Source of the DNA: Marinoscillum furvescens DSM 4134
Lineage (GTDB): Bacteria; Bacteroidota; Bacteroidia; Cytophagales; Cyclobacteriaceae
Direction of reading: 5' to 3'
Length of the DNA stretch: 64,000 nucleotides
Assembly: GCF_003386095.1 (NCBI RefSeq)
Contig: NZ_QREG01000012.1
Span: 62,001 to 126,000, forward strand
Position numbers and translations under genes: made by a program
Notes under the pieces: generated by a model
What the model was told of the DNA's origin: nothing
What the model saw: only the letters and a program-made list of their open reading frames with translations
The model's database searches: none
In this document: piece by piece, positions 44,864-54,136 of the stretch
How positions within the stretch are numbered: the first letter of the stretch is position 1
Layout of the letters: the number at the start of each line of letters is the position of its first letter

Positions 44864-44867
44864 GGGC

Positions 44868-44895
44868 TAAAAATAACAGGTTTTGTTTGGGCAAA
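44868..44895 (-). promoter_or_regulatory. Promoter of the aminotransferase gene, leaderless position
   Basis: Minus-strand TTTG (44895-44892) and TATTTTTA (44875-44868) are 16 nt apart and the -7 box ends 4 nt before the ATG. A transcript from here would have almost no 5' leader. Confidence 0.5.
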
Positions 44896-44925
44896 AAAAC
44901 AGCCATGACCACATGTGGCCATGGC
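44893..44925 (-). terminator. Terminator after bcp
   Basis: Near-perfect 12-bp palindromic stem GCCATG.CCAC/GTGG.CATGGC (44902-44925, one mismatch), followed on the minus strand by TTTTTTT. The T-run overlaps the -33 region of the aminotransferase promoter. Confidence 0.85.
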
Positions 44926-44946
44926 CGGTAAGGGCTCTTTAATTGA

Positions 44947-45402
44947 TTATTTTAATATCTGAGCAGTGTGTTCTTTGGTCTTTACTTTTCCGATCACTTC
45001 TTCAATCTTACCTTCTTCATCTATGACGAATGTAGTTCGGAAGGTGCCCATGTACTTGCGGCCGTACATTTGTTTCTCTCCCCAGGTGCCATAAGCATTG
45101 TGTACGGACTTATCCTCATCAGCAATAAGTGTAAATGGCAATTCGTGTTTGGTGATAAATTTTTGATGAGACTTGGCACTGTCTGTACTTACACCAAGCA
45201 CTTCATAGCCTTGTTTTTGAAGTTGTTCGTAATTGTCACGCAAGTTGCAAGACTGGGCTGTGCACCCGGGTGTGTTGTCTTTAGGGTAAAAGTACAAAAC
45301 GACTTTTTTGCCTTTGTAGTCGGACAGCTTCACTTTGTTGCCATCCTGGTCAATGCTTTCAAAATCGGGTGCCTGATCGCCAGGTTGTAGTTTCGTTTGC
45401 AT
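44947..45402 (-). CDS. bcp: Thioredoxin-dependent thiol peroxidase (Bcp/PrxQ)
   Basis: 151 residues of the peroxiredoxin fold. The peroxidatic Cys47 and resolving Cys52 are in NTPGCTAQSCNLRD, five residues apart, which identifies the alpha-type PrxQ/Bcp. VVLYFYPKDNTPGC and the later 'RTTFVIDEEGKIEEVIGKV' are canonical. It reduces hydroperoxides in the cytoplasm with thioredoxin. Monocistronic and terminated by the hairpin at 44893-44925. Confidence 0.96.
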   Translation of the reverse strand: MQTKLQPGDQAPDFESIDQDGNKVKLSDYKGKKVVLYFYPKDNTPGCTAQSCNLRDNYEQLQKQGYEVLGVSTDSAKSHQKFITKHELPFTLIADEDKSVHNAYGTWGEKQMYGRKYMGTFRTTFVIDEEGKIEEVIGKVKTKEHTAQILK

Positions 45403-45451
45403 AGTGCTTTTTTTATTTGCTGTTAGTAATATAAAATGCAGTTTGAAGCTA

Positions 45452-47317
45452 TTATAGCTCGTGCTTATAAGTGCTCACATTGCCTGCATTGTCTGTAACT
45501 TCCAAAGTAAACTCGCCCACCATCGGGATGTTTTCATCTTTTGGGTTGGCCCAAATCATGTTTTGCTTGTATTCGTAGTTCATCAGCAAAAACTGTCCAT
45601 TGAGCGTAGCACGGTAAGTAGCTACTCCTGATCGGTCATCGTTTATTTTAAAGTACAATTTCTGTGGGGAAACAATCTGAGGGGAAATCTCTGGCGGTAT
45701 GGTGTCTTGTGTCAGTACATAAGTGCCCAGTTCACGTGTCGTAAAGGTGATGTTTTGGTCCTTCCAATTTCCTCCCACAAAATTCAATCTGTTGCTATTT
45801 TTAGCGTAAACCTGAGTGTTTTCCGGGTAAGCATATTCTGGCTTAAGTGTTACATTAACAGACCCACGAAGCGGTGTGCGCCGGTGTTTAAACTCAAATA
45901 CTTCTTCACTTAGCTCTGGATTAAAGGATTTTTTAAAGCGAAGGTACAGAGTGTCAAACAGTGAATATTTCTTAAAATTAAGATCTACATGATGGTTGTA
46001 AAAGCTGATTTCTTGCCTTGGTGGAATGCTTGCATAAATGTCGGTGTGAAGAATCTCGCCGCAATAATCAACCGAATCGGGTAGGCCTTTCCTAAGGTCC
46101 CAAAGGTAGTAGGCACTTCGTCTGTCGGTTCTATAAGGCACTAGTTCTGTGGCAGCATTCCCAAAAAGCATTTTGATTAGCTTCGGGTCTCCACTGTGAG
46201 TGGCTTTGAAGTGTAGGTGGTTTCGAAATAACTCAAACTTCTGAATGTCAGGGTCGGGGAGGTTCACTACTTTTCGGTCATTTACCCTGGTTTCGAATGT
46301 GGAGATGTTTCCGTAGCTGTCTTCCATCAGTACTCGGATGACATGCGGGTTTTCATCAAAGACATAACCCTCTGACCTGACCGTATAGATGTCATTGGTA
46401 TTGCCATCATCCACAAACAACTTATTAAACTTTCGGCCACCTTGTCTATACCTGGGGTAATCCATATGCACGAGAATACTTCGCTGATGTGAAAACGATA
46501 GATTGGTCTTGCTTTGGCTGAAGACAGTATCACCATCTACCAGAAGGGTTGTGCGTGAGATGCCATTTCTGTTGTATACGCCATTTAACAAGTCATAGGC
46601 ATAGATCTCCAATCCAACCTTTCCGGTTAGGTTAAGTGGTACGCGTGTTTTATAAATCCCATTTGTTTTTAACACATCAAACTCGAATCTCCCGAAGGTT
46701 TGGTTTACCCGAGCATTGCCCTCAAGCGTAACAAACGCCACGTTTTTCAGTACAGGAGCGATGTTGTCTTTTATTTCAGGAAAGTTGAATTTGAGCGGAT
46801 CGAGTATGCGTTGATTTCTATCACGAATTTCGAAGTGCAAATGCGGACCACTAGAAGATCCCGTATTGCCCGAGTAGCCTATCACTTCTCCCTGACGAAA
46901 GTAGAATAGATCTTTTTGCGGAAACAATTGGATTTCGTAAGATTCTTCACGGTACTGAGCTTCTTTTACATATGCTGCTATGGTTGGTTCAAATTCACTC
47001 AAGTGAGCATATACTGAAGTAGTTCCATTGGGATGAGTCATGTATAGCGCATAGCCATATCCACCCACACTAATTTTGATTCTGCTGATGTAGCCTTCAG
47101 CTGTTGCATAAACGGGAAGTCCAGATCGTCCACCAGTTTTGATGTCTATACCTGCATGGAAATGTGAGGACCTTAGCTCGCCCATGGTACCTGCCAGGTA
47201 ATTTTGCTGGCCCGGGTTGATGGGAAACAGGTAATAATTATCAGTAGTAAATGGCTGGGAAAACAGAACCTGAAGCGCTGATAGAAATATAGTTAAAGTC
47301 AGAAGTGTTGATCGCAT
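45452..47317 (-). CDS. M23-family metallopeptidase (LytM type) with long C-terminal region
   Basis: 621 residues with a signal peptide (1-20). The LytM domain is at the N-terminus (about 40-175) with zinc ligands His54 and Asp58 in HFHAGID and His159/His161 in SSGPHLHFEIRD, so it should be active as a peptidoglycan endopeptidase. About 440 residues of beta-rich sequence follow, including a final Ig-like part ('VGEFTLEVTDNAGNVSTYKHEL'). N-terminal placement of the catalytic domain with a large C-terminal beta region is typical for Bacteroidota. The role of the tail is unknown. Confidence 0.9.
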   Translation of the reverse strand: MRSTLLTLTIFLSALQVLFSQPFTTDNYYLFPINPGQQNYLAGTMGELRSSHFHAGIDIKTGGRSGLPVYATAEGYISRIKISVGGYGYALYMTHPNGTTSVYAHLSEFEPTIAAYVKEAQYREESYEIQLFPQKDLFYFRQGEVIGYSGNTGSSSGPHLHFEIRDRNQRILDPLKFNFPEIKDNIAPVLKNVAFVTLEGNARVNQTFGRFEFDVLKTNGIYKTRVPLNLTGKVGLEIYAYDLLNGVYNRNGISRTTLLVDGDTVFSQSKTNLSFSHQRSILVHMDYPRYRQGGRKFNKLFVDDGNTNDIYTVRSEGYVFDENPHVIRVLMEDSYGNISTFETRVNDRKVVNLPDPDIQKFELFRNHLHFKATHSGDPKLIKMLFGNAATELVPYRTDRRSAYYLWDLRKGLPDSVDYCGEILHTDIYASIPPRQEISFYNHHVDLNFKKYSLFDTLYLRFKKSFNPELSEEVFEFKHRRTPLRGSVNVTLKPEYAYPENTQVYAKNSNRLNFVGGNWKDQNITFTTRELGTYVLTQDTIPPEISPQIVSPQKLYFKINDDRSGVATYRATLNGQFLLMNYEYKQNMIWANPKDENIPMVGEFTLEVTDNAGNVSTYKHEL

Positions 47318-47382
47318 AAATGCTATCTTGAGACTGTTGTTGTTGGGATTTAAAGAGTTGGTAATCAGGTTGTTGTTTGTAT

Positions 47383-47991
47383 TTATTTCACTTCAAAATT
47401 AAATAATTCCTGGCCTTCCAGTTTGCCAACCAATCGATCACCAATGGACACAGGCCCCACACCTTTTGGTGTGCCCGTAAAGAGTATATCTCCTGTTTTT
47501 AAAGTGAAATATTTGGATACATAAGCAATCAGTTCGTCTACAGGCCAAAGCATGAGTGATGTGTCTGCTTGTTGTACCGTTTCTCCATTTTTTTCCAGTT
47601 CAAAATGAATGGCCGTGATGTCTTTGCCATCAAGTGGAACAAACCCAGATACCACTGCCGATCCATTAAATCCTTTGGCGAGTTCCCACGGGAGTCCTTT
47701 CGCTTTCAAGTCGCTTTGCAGGTCTCGCGCTGTAAAGTCTATACCCAGCCCAATTTCATCATAATATTTGTGTGCAAACTCGGCCGCTATAGCTTTACCT
47801 TCCTTTTTGATTTTGACTAGTAGTTCGCATTCATAGTGAATGTTTTCTGAAAAGGAAGGATAGTAAAAAGGGTCATTGTTGCGCAAAATCGCTGTGTCAG
47901 GTTTCATGAAAATCACAGGATTTTCAGGTCTGTCATTTCCCAGTTCAGTAATGTGGTCTGCGTAGTTGCGACCGATGCAAATGATTTTCAT
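47383..47991 (-). CDS. Fumarylacetoacetate hydrolase family protein
   Basis: 202 residues. The FAH core begins IICIGRNYADHI and shows the acidic metal ligands in 'HYECELLVKI' and 'GIDFTARDLQSDLKAKG', with GDILFTGTPKGVGP near the end. Short forms of this family act as acylpyruvate hydrolase or oxaloacetate decarboxylase. It follows mtaB by 2 nt and is co-transcribed with it, with no evident functional link. Confidence 0.88.
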   Translation of the reverse strand: MKIICIGRNYADHITELGNDRPENPVIFMKPDTAILRNNDPFYYPSFSENIHYECELLVKIKKEGKAIAAEFAHKYYDEIGLGIDFTARDLQSDLKAKGLPWELAKGFNGSAVVSGFVPLDGKDITAIHFELEKNGETVQQADTSLMLWPVDELIAYVSKYFTLKTGDILFTGTPKGVGPVSIGDRLVGKLEGQELFNFEVK

Positions 47992-47993
47992 AA

Positions 47994-49310
47994 CTAGTGT
48001 ACGAGGATTTCTTCCGTTTCTTCTACTTCCATTAGACAGTTCTCGTCTACTCTTACGAGGTTTAATGTCTTCAATTCATTGATCAGCACCGGGTCGTATT
48101 TGGCTTTTACACGAATGTAGTTTTCCGTAAACCCGTGCATGTATCCATTTTCAACATCATCTTCAAAGAGCACTTTTTGGGTATTGCCCTGATGCTGTTC
48201 ATAAAAATATCTTTTCTTTTTTTCTGATAAGGTCCTCAGCATTTTCGAACGTTTTTGGCGCTCCTTTAAAGGTACCGTTCCGTCCATTTCCAATGCGGCA
48301 GTGTTGGCTCGCTCAGAGTATGTAAAAACGTGTAGGTAGGAGACATCCAACTCGTTGAGAAACTGGTAAGTTTCCAAAAAGTCCTCTTCCGTTTCTCCCG
48401 GAAATCCGGTGATTACATCCACACCTATGCAGCAGTGAGGCATTAATTGCTTGATGGTAGCCACCCGGTCTCTATACAGCCCACTGAGGTATCGGCGGTT
48501 CATGCTACGGAGAATCTTATCACTCCCAGACTGTAGCGGTACATGAAAGTGAGGAACAAACCTTTTGGACTTGCTCACAAACTCTATGACATCATTGGAG
48601 AGCAGGTTGGGTTCTATAGAGCTAATTCTGAAGCGATCGATACCCTGTACTTCATCCAGGGCTTTTATGAGGTCTATAAACTTCTCTTTTCGCTTGCCAT
48701 TTTGTATGCCAAAGTCACCAATATTTACTCCGGTGAGCACGACTTCTTTTACTTCTGAGGCGGCTATTTCTTCTGCTTGCTTTAGGATGTCAGCAATGCT
48801 CGCACTTCTGCTCTTTCCTCTAGCCAGAGGAATGGTACAGAAAGCACAGCCGTAATTGCACCCGTCTTGAACTTTTAAGAATGTACGTGTGCGGTCTCCA
48901 TAGGAATACGAAGCATTGTAGGTCTTTGCTTCTTGAATTTCCGAGGCATAGACCTGAGGCTCGTTTTTAGACGTGAAGTCTTCGAGATATTCAAAGAGGC
49001 GAAACTTTTCTGCAGCGCCCAGTACTGCATCTACACCTTTTATTTCAGAGATTTCTTTCGGCTTTAGTTGTGCATAACATCCGATGATGGTGACAAAACT
49101 TTCAGGAGCTATTTTTTTCGCTTCCTTTACAATCTTCTTGCATTTTTTGTCTGCATTTTCGGTTACCGAACAGGTGTTGATAATGAAGATATCCGGCTGA
49201 TCTGTGAAATCTACTTTTTGATATCCCTTGTCTTCAAACATTCTGGATATGGTAGATGTCTCCGAAAAATTCAGCTTACATCCCAATGTATAAAAGGCCA
49301 CTCGCTTCAT
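47994..49310 (-). CDS. mtaB: tRNA t6A37 methylthiotransferase MtaB
   Basis: 438 residues from the ATG at 49310; ten further codons upstream would run through the promoter. The N-terminal UPF0004 domain has FYTLGCKLNFSET, IINTCSVTENADKKC and IIGCYAQL, whose cysteines hold the auxiliary iron-sulfur cluster. The radical SAM cysteines are in DGCNYGCAFCTIPLARG. A TRAM-like tail ends the protein. It adds a methylthio group to t6A37 of tRNAs reading ANN codons. The TATCTTTG box stands 7 nt before the start. Confidence 0.93.
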   Translation of the reverse strand: MKRVAFYTLGCKLNFSETSTISRMFEDKGYQKVDFTDQPDIFIINTCSVTENADKKCKKIVKEAKKIAPESFVTIIGCYAQLKPKEISEIKGVDAVLGAAEKFRLFEYLEDFTSKNEPQVYASEIQEAKTYNASYSYGDRTRTFLKVQDGCNYGCAFCTIPLARGKSRSASIADILKQAEEIAASEVKEVVLTGVNIGDFGIQNGKRKEKFIDLIKALDEVQGIDRFRISSIEPNLLSNDVIEFVSKSKRFVPHFHVPLQSGSDKILRSMNRRYLSGLYRDRVATIKQLMPHCCIGVDVITGFPGETEEDFLETYQFLNELDVSYLHVFTYSERANTAALEMDGTVPLKERQKRSKMLRTLSEKKKRYFYEQHQGNTQKVLFEDDVENGYMHGFTENYIRVKAKYDPVLINELKTLNLVRVDENCLMEVEETEEILVH

Positions 49311-49317
49311 AAGAACG

Positions 49318-49325
49318 CAAAGATA
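49318..49325 (-). promoter_or_regulatory. Putative -7 box of mtaB
   Basis: Minus-strand TATCTTTG, a perfect TAnnTTTG, ends 7 nt before the ATG at 49310, so the mRNA would start within about a base of the start codon. No clear -33 TTTG. Confidence 0.55.
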
Positions 49326-49442
49326 ACATAATGAATACAACGATTTGACCTAAGGAAAGGTGAAACCGGCGATGCTTGTATTGCTTATGACATATAGTAG
49401 CGCGAAGGTGGATTTGAGGTGGCAAAATGCGACCACTGTATA

Positions 49443-52115
49443 TCACCGGCCTATCAGTATGAAGGGAGCCCAATAATACGGTTGATTGTAGTTTTCAGAC
49501 TGTAGCATTTTGAGTTTAGCATTGCGCAGGTCATCTGCATAGGTCTTGTTTCCTGAGTGGTGGAGGTGCTGCCGGTAGAAGTCTATCATCAGGCGTGCTG
49601 TAGAGGCATCTGCCACCTGCCATAGAGACACCATTAGGTTTTTAGCACCTGCATACATGAGTGATCTGCTCAACCCGATGATTCCTTCGCCTTTTTGTAG
49701 TTTCCCCAGTCCCGTTTCACAGGCAGACAAGGTGACCAGGTCTGCACCGATATCGAGGGAGTAAATTTCGCCAGTGTATAAATTGCCATCCTCTTGATCA
49801 TCAGGAGATAAAAATATACGCGACAGTGCGGGTTGGCGTGGGTTTACCACACCATGAGTGGCAAAATGCAAATAGCGGTAGCTTGAAAGGTCTTTGTTTT
49901 TTAGTTTAGACTCAGTAGCACTGCTGTTTAACCAGACAGTTGGTTTATCTGAACTTCCAAGAAACAAATATTTGATTTCCTTTACCTCATTTTCTGATGC
50001 AGGCAATTCATTTAATGACATTTCTGGATAGTCGAATGATACTGGTGCGGCCAGAAAGATGCCCTGAGTACTTGAGGCTTTGGAAGCTTTCGATAGGAAG
50101 AGCTGAGCTGCATAATCATAGGATACTTCCAAATCTTCAATAAGATAGTGCGGGGCTTCCGCGTTTTCATTTTCGATAATGAATGATTCGAATGGTACAG
50201 TGCCCAAAATGCCATGGGGTATAATTATGAGTTTTTTAGCTTTCACATCAGGTATGAGCAAATCGTAAAGTGCTGATGCTGCGGGTTGAAATGCCTCGGC
50301 CAGTTGGTACCTCATACCATTTCGATAAGCACTGACTGTAGAGATAAAGTCATCAGGAAGTGCTTTTGCGTGGACTTTTATTTTCTCATTGGAGACCTCA
50401 AATATGTAAACACGATCTTCGCTTACATAATAGGAGAGTAGCACTGTAGTAGGCGAAAGCTGGGCTTGTAAGTTGCTTAAGTCAAAATCCACCGGTTGGT
50501 ATTTCAGTTCATAATACCTGGGGAAGTCTGATTCTAATTTTTGGATGAACAAGTTGTGGGCACGCTGTGCTTCAAAAAGTTCGTTTTTTAGCGTCGTGAG
50601 GCGAGGCTCTTTGGGCTTTGATGCCAGCTGCTGCTCTATAGCTGCCATGATGTTTTGTAAGCTATCTTCTTTTTGAATGATCGCGTCAGGAATTCCGGCA
50701 AAGGATTTTGCTTTAGTATCTCCGATGGCTTCCAGTAGTACTGCAGACTTGCTTCGCTCACAAAATCCAAAAGCAATATTTGCGAAGTGCTGCTTGCGAA
50801 AAGTCTTGTCAGAGAGGTAGTGACCTATTCTTATGGCGTTAGAGTAGATGTCCGCAGCAATGGTGCCTATTCTTAGTTTGTCTGATTCATTAAGGCGCAT
50901 TTGTCTTAGCTTGGCTATGAGGTCATCGGCGAGCTGGTAGGTGGCTAGAGAAGCCTCCAGATCGTTTAGGCTAAGCGTTTTACCAAAATGAAAAGCTTCC
51001 AGAGTTTGGGCTTTTGATTGCAGGGAGGTCAGTAAAATATTGCCATCATAGTAGTTGCCCAGTTGAGGAAGGTCGTACAGACCCTCAAAGTCCTGATCAT
51101 ACAAATTAGCGTAAATGGACTTTTGAAAGTGTTCTAAAGCAGATTGGTATTCGTTTTTCTTTAAAAGTACGGAGCCTAACAGGTAATACGTATTAGCAAT
51201 TTCAGGGTGCTTTTGGCCATAGAGTCTGTGGTAAATCTGTAGCGCTTCCTGTTGAGCCAACAGTGCTTGATCCAGATCGCCTTGAGCTTCCAGAATTCTT
51301 CCCTTATTGGAAAAGGTATAGGCTTTGTTGGGGTGATCGTCAGCGAATGTTTGGTTCCAAATGTCCATGGTCTGATCGATGTATCGGAGCGCATCACTAA
51401 AATTGCCCTGACTGCTGTTGGCAAAAGCGAGGTTGCTGTAGCATAGAGCTACTTGTGGGTGTGTAGGCCCATGCACTGTTCGATAGATATTGAGGGCGTT
51501 GTTGAAATTAATGACTGCTTGCAGAAAGTCCCGGTTGAGATAGATCAAACCAATGTTTAGGTAGGAGTGGGCGATGGGTGGGGCATTGGTTGGTAACAGG
51601 GTTTTGCGAATAGCCAGTGCTTTCTCGTGATAGGCTATTGCTACCGAATGGTTTTGCGCATTCCAGTGAGCTACTCCCAGATCGTTGTAACACTCTGCCG
51701 CCAGCAGGTTATCCTGTGCAGGTAGCAGTGCCTCGGCCTTGTTTAAGGTTTCGAGCGCCAGATCTGTACGTCCCAATTTTAGTTGGGTCTCTGCTAGCAA
51801 TAGATATCCTTCTACCTGAAGTGGTGCAGCATCTGGTATTTCTTCACGCACATATTTTAGGGTGGATTTGAGGTGTTTTTGTGCTGCCATCAATTCCCCC
51901 TGAGCAAGATGACATTTGCCCATTTGGAGGTGACAGTAGGAGTAAAGGTCTATTTTTTGTTCTGTCAAAAAGACCTCTCCAGCCGTTTGAAAAGAGCTAA
52001 AAGCATCTACATAGTTTCCAGCTTCTAGTTGAGCAAGTGCCTGCTGATAGCTGTTTTGTTGACCAGAAAGGAACAGTGAAGACGCAAGAAATGTCAGTAT
52101 TAAAATCTTTTTCAT
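49443..52115 (-). CDS. Secreted TPR-CHAT protein
   Basis: 890 residues with a signal peptide (to 'LFLSGQ', residue 19). Residues 22-350 are TPR repeats ('AECYNDLGVAHWNAQNHSVA', 'AHSYLNIGLIYLNRDFLQAV', 'ALCYSNLAFANSSQGNFSDA'). A helical linker with coiled coil follows (about 380-530). The C-terminal CHAT domain (about 590-890) carries the caspase-like dyad His754 in HFATHG and Cys799 in LVTLSACETGLG. It should be a periplasmic or surface cysteine protease or a processed scaffold. It follows the outer-membrane gene by 2 nt, so the pair is likely functional together. Targets are unknown. Confidence 0.9.
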   Translation of the reverse strand: MKKILILTFLASSLFLSGQQNSYQQALAQLEAGNYVDAFSSFQTAGEVFLTEQKIDLYSYCHLQMGKCHLAQGELMAAQKHLKSTLKYVREEIPDAAPLQVEGYLLLAETQLKLGRTDLALETLNKAEALLPAQDNLLAAECYNDLGVAHWNAQNHSVAIAYHEKALAIRKTLLPTNAPPIAHSYLNIGLIYLNRDFLQAVINFNNALNIYRTVHGPTHPQVALCYSNLAFANSSQGNFSDALRYIDQTMDIWNQTFADDHPNKAYTFSNKGRILEAQGDLDQALLAQQEALQIYHRLYGQKHPEIANTYYLLGSVLLKKNEYQSALEHFQKSIYANLYDQDFEGLYDLPQLGNYYDGNILLTSLQSKAQTLEAFHFGKTLSLNDLEASLATYQLADDLIAKLRQMRLNESDKLRIGTIAADIYSNAIRIGHYLSDKTFRKQHFANIAFGFCERSKSAVLLEAIGDTKAKSFAGIPDAIIQKEDSLQNIMAAIEQQLASKPKEPRLTTLKNELFEAQRAHNLFIQKLESDFPRYYELKYQPVDFDLSNLQAQLSPTTVLLSYYVSEDRVYIFEVSNEKIKVHAKALPDDFISTVSAYRNGMRYQLAEAFQPAASALYDLLIPDVKAKKLIIIPHGILGTVPFESFIIENENAEAPHYLIEDLEVSYDYAAQLFLSKASKASSTQGIFLAAPVSFDYPEMSLNELPASENEVKEIKYLFLGSSDKPTVWLNSSATESKLKNKDLSSYRYLHFATHGVVNPRQPALSRIFLSPDDQEDGNLYTGEIYSLDIGADLVTLSACETGLGKLQKGEGIIGLSRSLMYAGAKNLMVSLWQVADASTARLMIDFYRQHLHHSGNKTYADDLRNAKLKMLQSENYNQPYYWAPFILIGR

Positions 52116-52117
52116 CT

Positions 52118-53065
52118 TCAGAAACGATAGATATAACTTGTACTTAAAACATCATGGCGTGTGAGGCCATCAGGATTGACTTCTCTATCTGTCACTTTAT
52201 GTGCGTAGATGAGTTTGAGGCTATGGTTCACGTTGATATGATATCCGAAATTTGCGAGCATCGTAAACGCTAACCCGGTGGTCCCGTCAAGCTTTTCTCG
52301 GGTATCTGTACGGAAGTTGTATACTTCATCCTTGCTGATCCGGTAGATTCCCAATGCTCCAATTCCAAAATTATAGTTGACATATCTGAAATTACGCTCA
52401 GCTCTGAGCATGATATCTGTGCCTCGTCTCAGGTTATTCGCCAGGTCATGGCTATTGATGTAGTCAGGAGATGGGTAACCAGGCCAGTGCCCCCAGCGAA
52501 AATCATTTTCATTTTGATGGACTATCGGTAGCTGTATGCCTGTGGCAAAAAGCCAGTTTTCATTAATATAAGAAGTACCCAATACAATGTCATAAGTCCC
52601 AAGACTCGTTTGGTAGTACATAGGGTAATCCCCTCCAGGACCTAGTTCACTGGGTTCTTTTTCGATGTTTGCTTTACCTGTGGGCAGTTTGCCACCGAGA
52701 GTCACTCCCACAGCTCCGCGTTCTATTGGAAAGGACCGGGTCGCACTTATGGACAGGTCTGCTATTCCTGAAGTTTCGCCTAGATTTCCTGAGACCATCT
52801 GATAGGGTACCTTTAGCTGTATGGCGGTAAGGTCGTTGATACCAAAGGTCATGTCAGCTGTGATGGCTGTGATAACCGGAGATAGCAGTGATCTGCCACG
52901 GTAATAGTTGAGCTCCAGTGTCCGGAGCTTAAAGTCAATTTGCTTGCTATAGGACTGGTCAGGCTTCATAGCACCCATGGTACAAAAACCTGCATCACTA
53001 CACCCCTGAGCGGATGCATGGTAAGTAAAGAATACTAAACAGCTGGCAATAATGAGATTTCGCAT
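52118..53065 (-). CDS. Outer-membrane beta-barrel protein co-encoded with TPR-CHAT
   Basis: 315 residues with a signal peptide (to 'ASAQ', residue 20) and then a short Cys motif GCSDAGFCTMGAMKP. Amphipathic strands of a porin-like barrel follow ('QIDFKLRTLELNYYRGRSLL', 'FGIGALGIYRI', 'FTMLANFGYHINVNHSLKLIYAHKVTDRE'), ending in a terminal aromatic (YRF). I have seen the GCSDAGFC opening as a recurrent Bacteroidota hypothetical family but know no function for it. It is first in a two-gene operon with the CHAT protein. Confidence 0.75.
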   Translation of the reverse strand: MRNLIIASCLVFFTYHASAQGCSDAGFCTMGAMKPDQSYSKQIDFKLRTLELNYYRGRSLLSPVITAITADMTFGINDLTAIQLKVPYQMVSGNLGETSGIADLSISATRSFPIERGAVGVTLGGKLPTGKANIEKEPSELGPGGDYPMYYQTSLGTYDIVLGTSYINENWLFATGIQLPIVHQNENDFRWGHWPGYPSPDYINSHDLANNLRRGTDIMLRAERNFRYVNYNFGIGALGIYRISKDEVYNFRTDTREKLDGTTGLAFTMLANFGYHINVNHSLKLIYAHKVTDREVNPDGLTRHDVLSTSYIYRF

Positions 53066-53250
53066 ATCAGTTAGGCAATACTAAATGGAAGGCAATTCAT
53101 AGTCTAAGTTAAGCTTTCATGTGCACATATGTCAAGAGCACAACCGTCATTAGCATGACTCTTTGAAGATTTTTTTCTACAGCAATTAAACCTTTGAGGT
53201 GAAGAAGCATCTAAGCACCGAAAATCAATTAGAAACTAACATTTATTGCC

Positions 53251-54078
53251 ATGAGAAAAATAGGATTGATCTTACTTACAACCATCACCATTGGTTTTTA
53301 TGCCTGCGAATCTGATCAAGAAGCTACCGCTTCGTTAAGTGTAGATGAAGTAGCTGCTGAAGCCGCCGTGGCCACCGACTATGAAGATGTAGATCAGGTG
53401 GTGGAAGAAGGAATGAATTTTTTTACATCGGGAGGAAGAGTTTTAAATAAGCGTATCATTGACTGTGCCACAGTAGAGCGTGACACTGTAAACAAAACCA
53501 TCACTATAGACTTTGGTGACGGATGTGAAGGCCCTCATGGGCGCGTGAGAAAAGGGAAAGTGCTGATAGAATACAACGAACGACGTAGGGTGCCAGGAGC
53601 CTACCGAATTGTGACTTTTGATGAGTTTTTTATCGATAGTGTGCAGGTAGAGGGTACGCGTACACTTACCAACACAACCAATGCAGAGGAAGCGGATACT
53701 TATGCATTCGAGGTGAAATTAGAAGGAGGTAAGCTTACCTACCCGGATGGCACGACTTATACAAGAACTGCCACTAAAACCAGAACGATATATGTAGGCG
53801 GGACCAGGGATGAGCATTACACTAGCGTATCAGGTAGTGCATCTGGTGTTCAAAGAAATGGAGAGTCTTACTCTATGGAAGTATTGGATCCGATAATCTT
53901 CAAACGAGGGTGTAGAGCAGGGCGTGTATTTATCCCTGTTTCTGGCCAAAAGGAAATCATTTCTGGTGAACAGACCATTCTGGTAGATTATGGTGATGGT
54001 ACCTGCGACAATTTGGTAGATATCACCATCAATGGTGAGACTGAAACGAAAGAGATCAAACCAAGAAGAAGAAAATAG
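53251..54078 (+). CDS. Lipoprotein of unknown function
   Basis: 275 residues with a lipoprotein signal (lipobox FYAC, Cys19). The mature protein is beta-rich with two similar blocks: an early 'TVNKTITIDFGDGCEGPHGRVRKGKV' and a late 'EQTILVDYGDGTCDNLVDI', each with a (V/F)DxGDG(T/C)C motif, suggesting an internal duplication. The spaced cysteines probably form disulfides. I do not recognise the family. Its start is preceded by a weak AACCTTTG element at 53189-53196. A tandem pair of hairpins follows the gene. Confidence 0.75.
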   Translation: MRKIGLILLTTITIGFYACESDQEATASLSVDEVAAEAAVATDYEDVDQVVEEGMNFFTSGGRVLNKRIIDCATVERDTVNKTITIDFGDGCEGPHGRVRKGKVLIEYNERRRVPGAYRIVTFDEFFIDSVQVEGTRTLTNTTNAEEADTYAFEVKLEGGKLTYPDGTTYTRTATKTRTIYVGGTRDEHYTSVSGSASGVQRNGESYSMEVLDPIIFKRGCRAGRVFIPVSGQKEIISGEQTILVDYGDGTCDNLVDITINGETETKEIKPRRRK

Positions 54079-54081
54079 TTC

Positions 54082-54136
54082 ACCTGAGAGACTATCAGGT
54101 AGGTGGGGTCGTGTCGGGAGATGCGGCCCCTTTTTT
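54082..54136 (+). terminator. Tandem hairpins terminating the lipoprotein gene
   Basis: First ACCTGA/TCAGGT (54082-54087/54095-54100), then GGGGTCG/CGGCCCC (54105-54111/54124-54130) followed by TTTTTT. Only the second has a T-run. It overlaps the end of the convergent DUF4159 gene. Confidence 0.85.
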
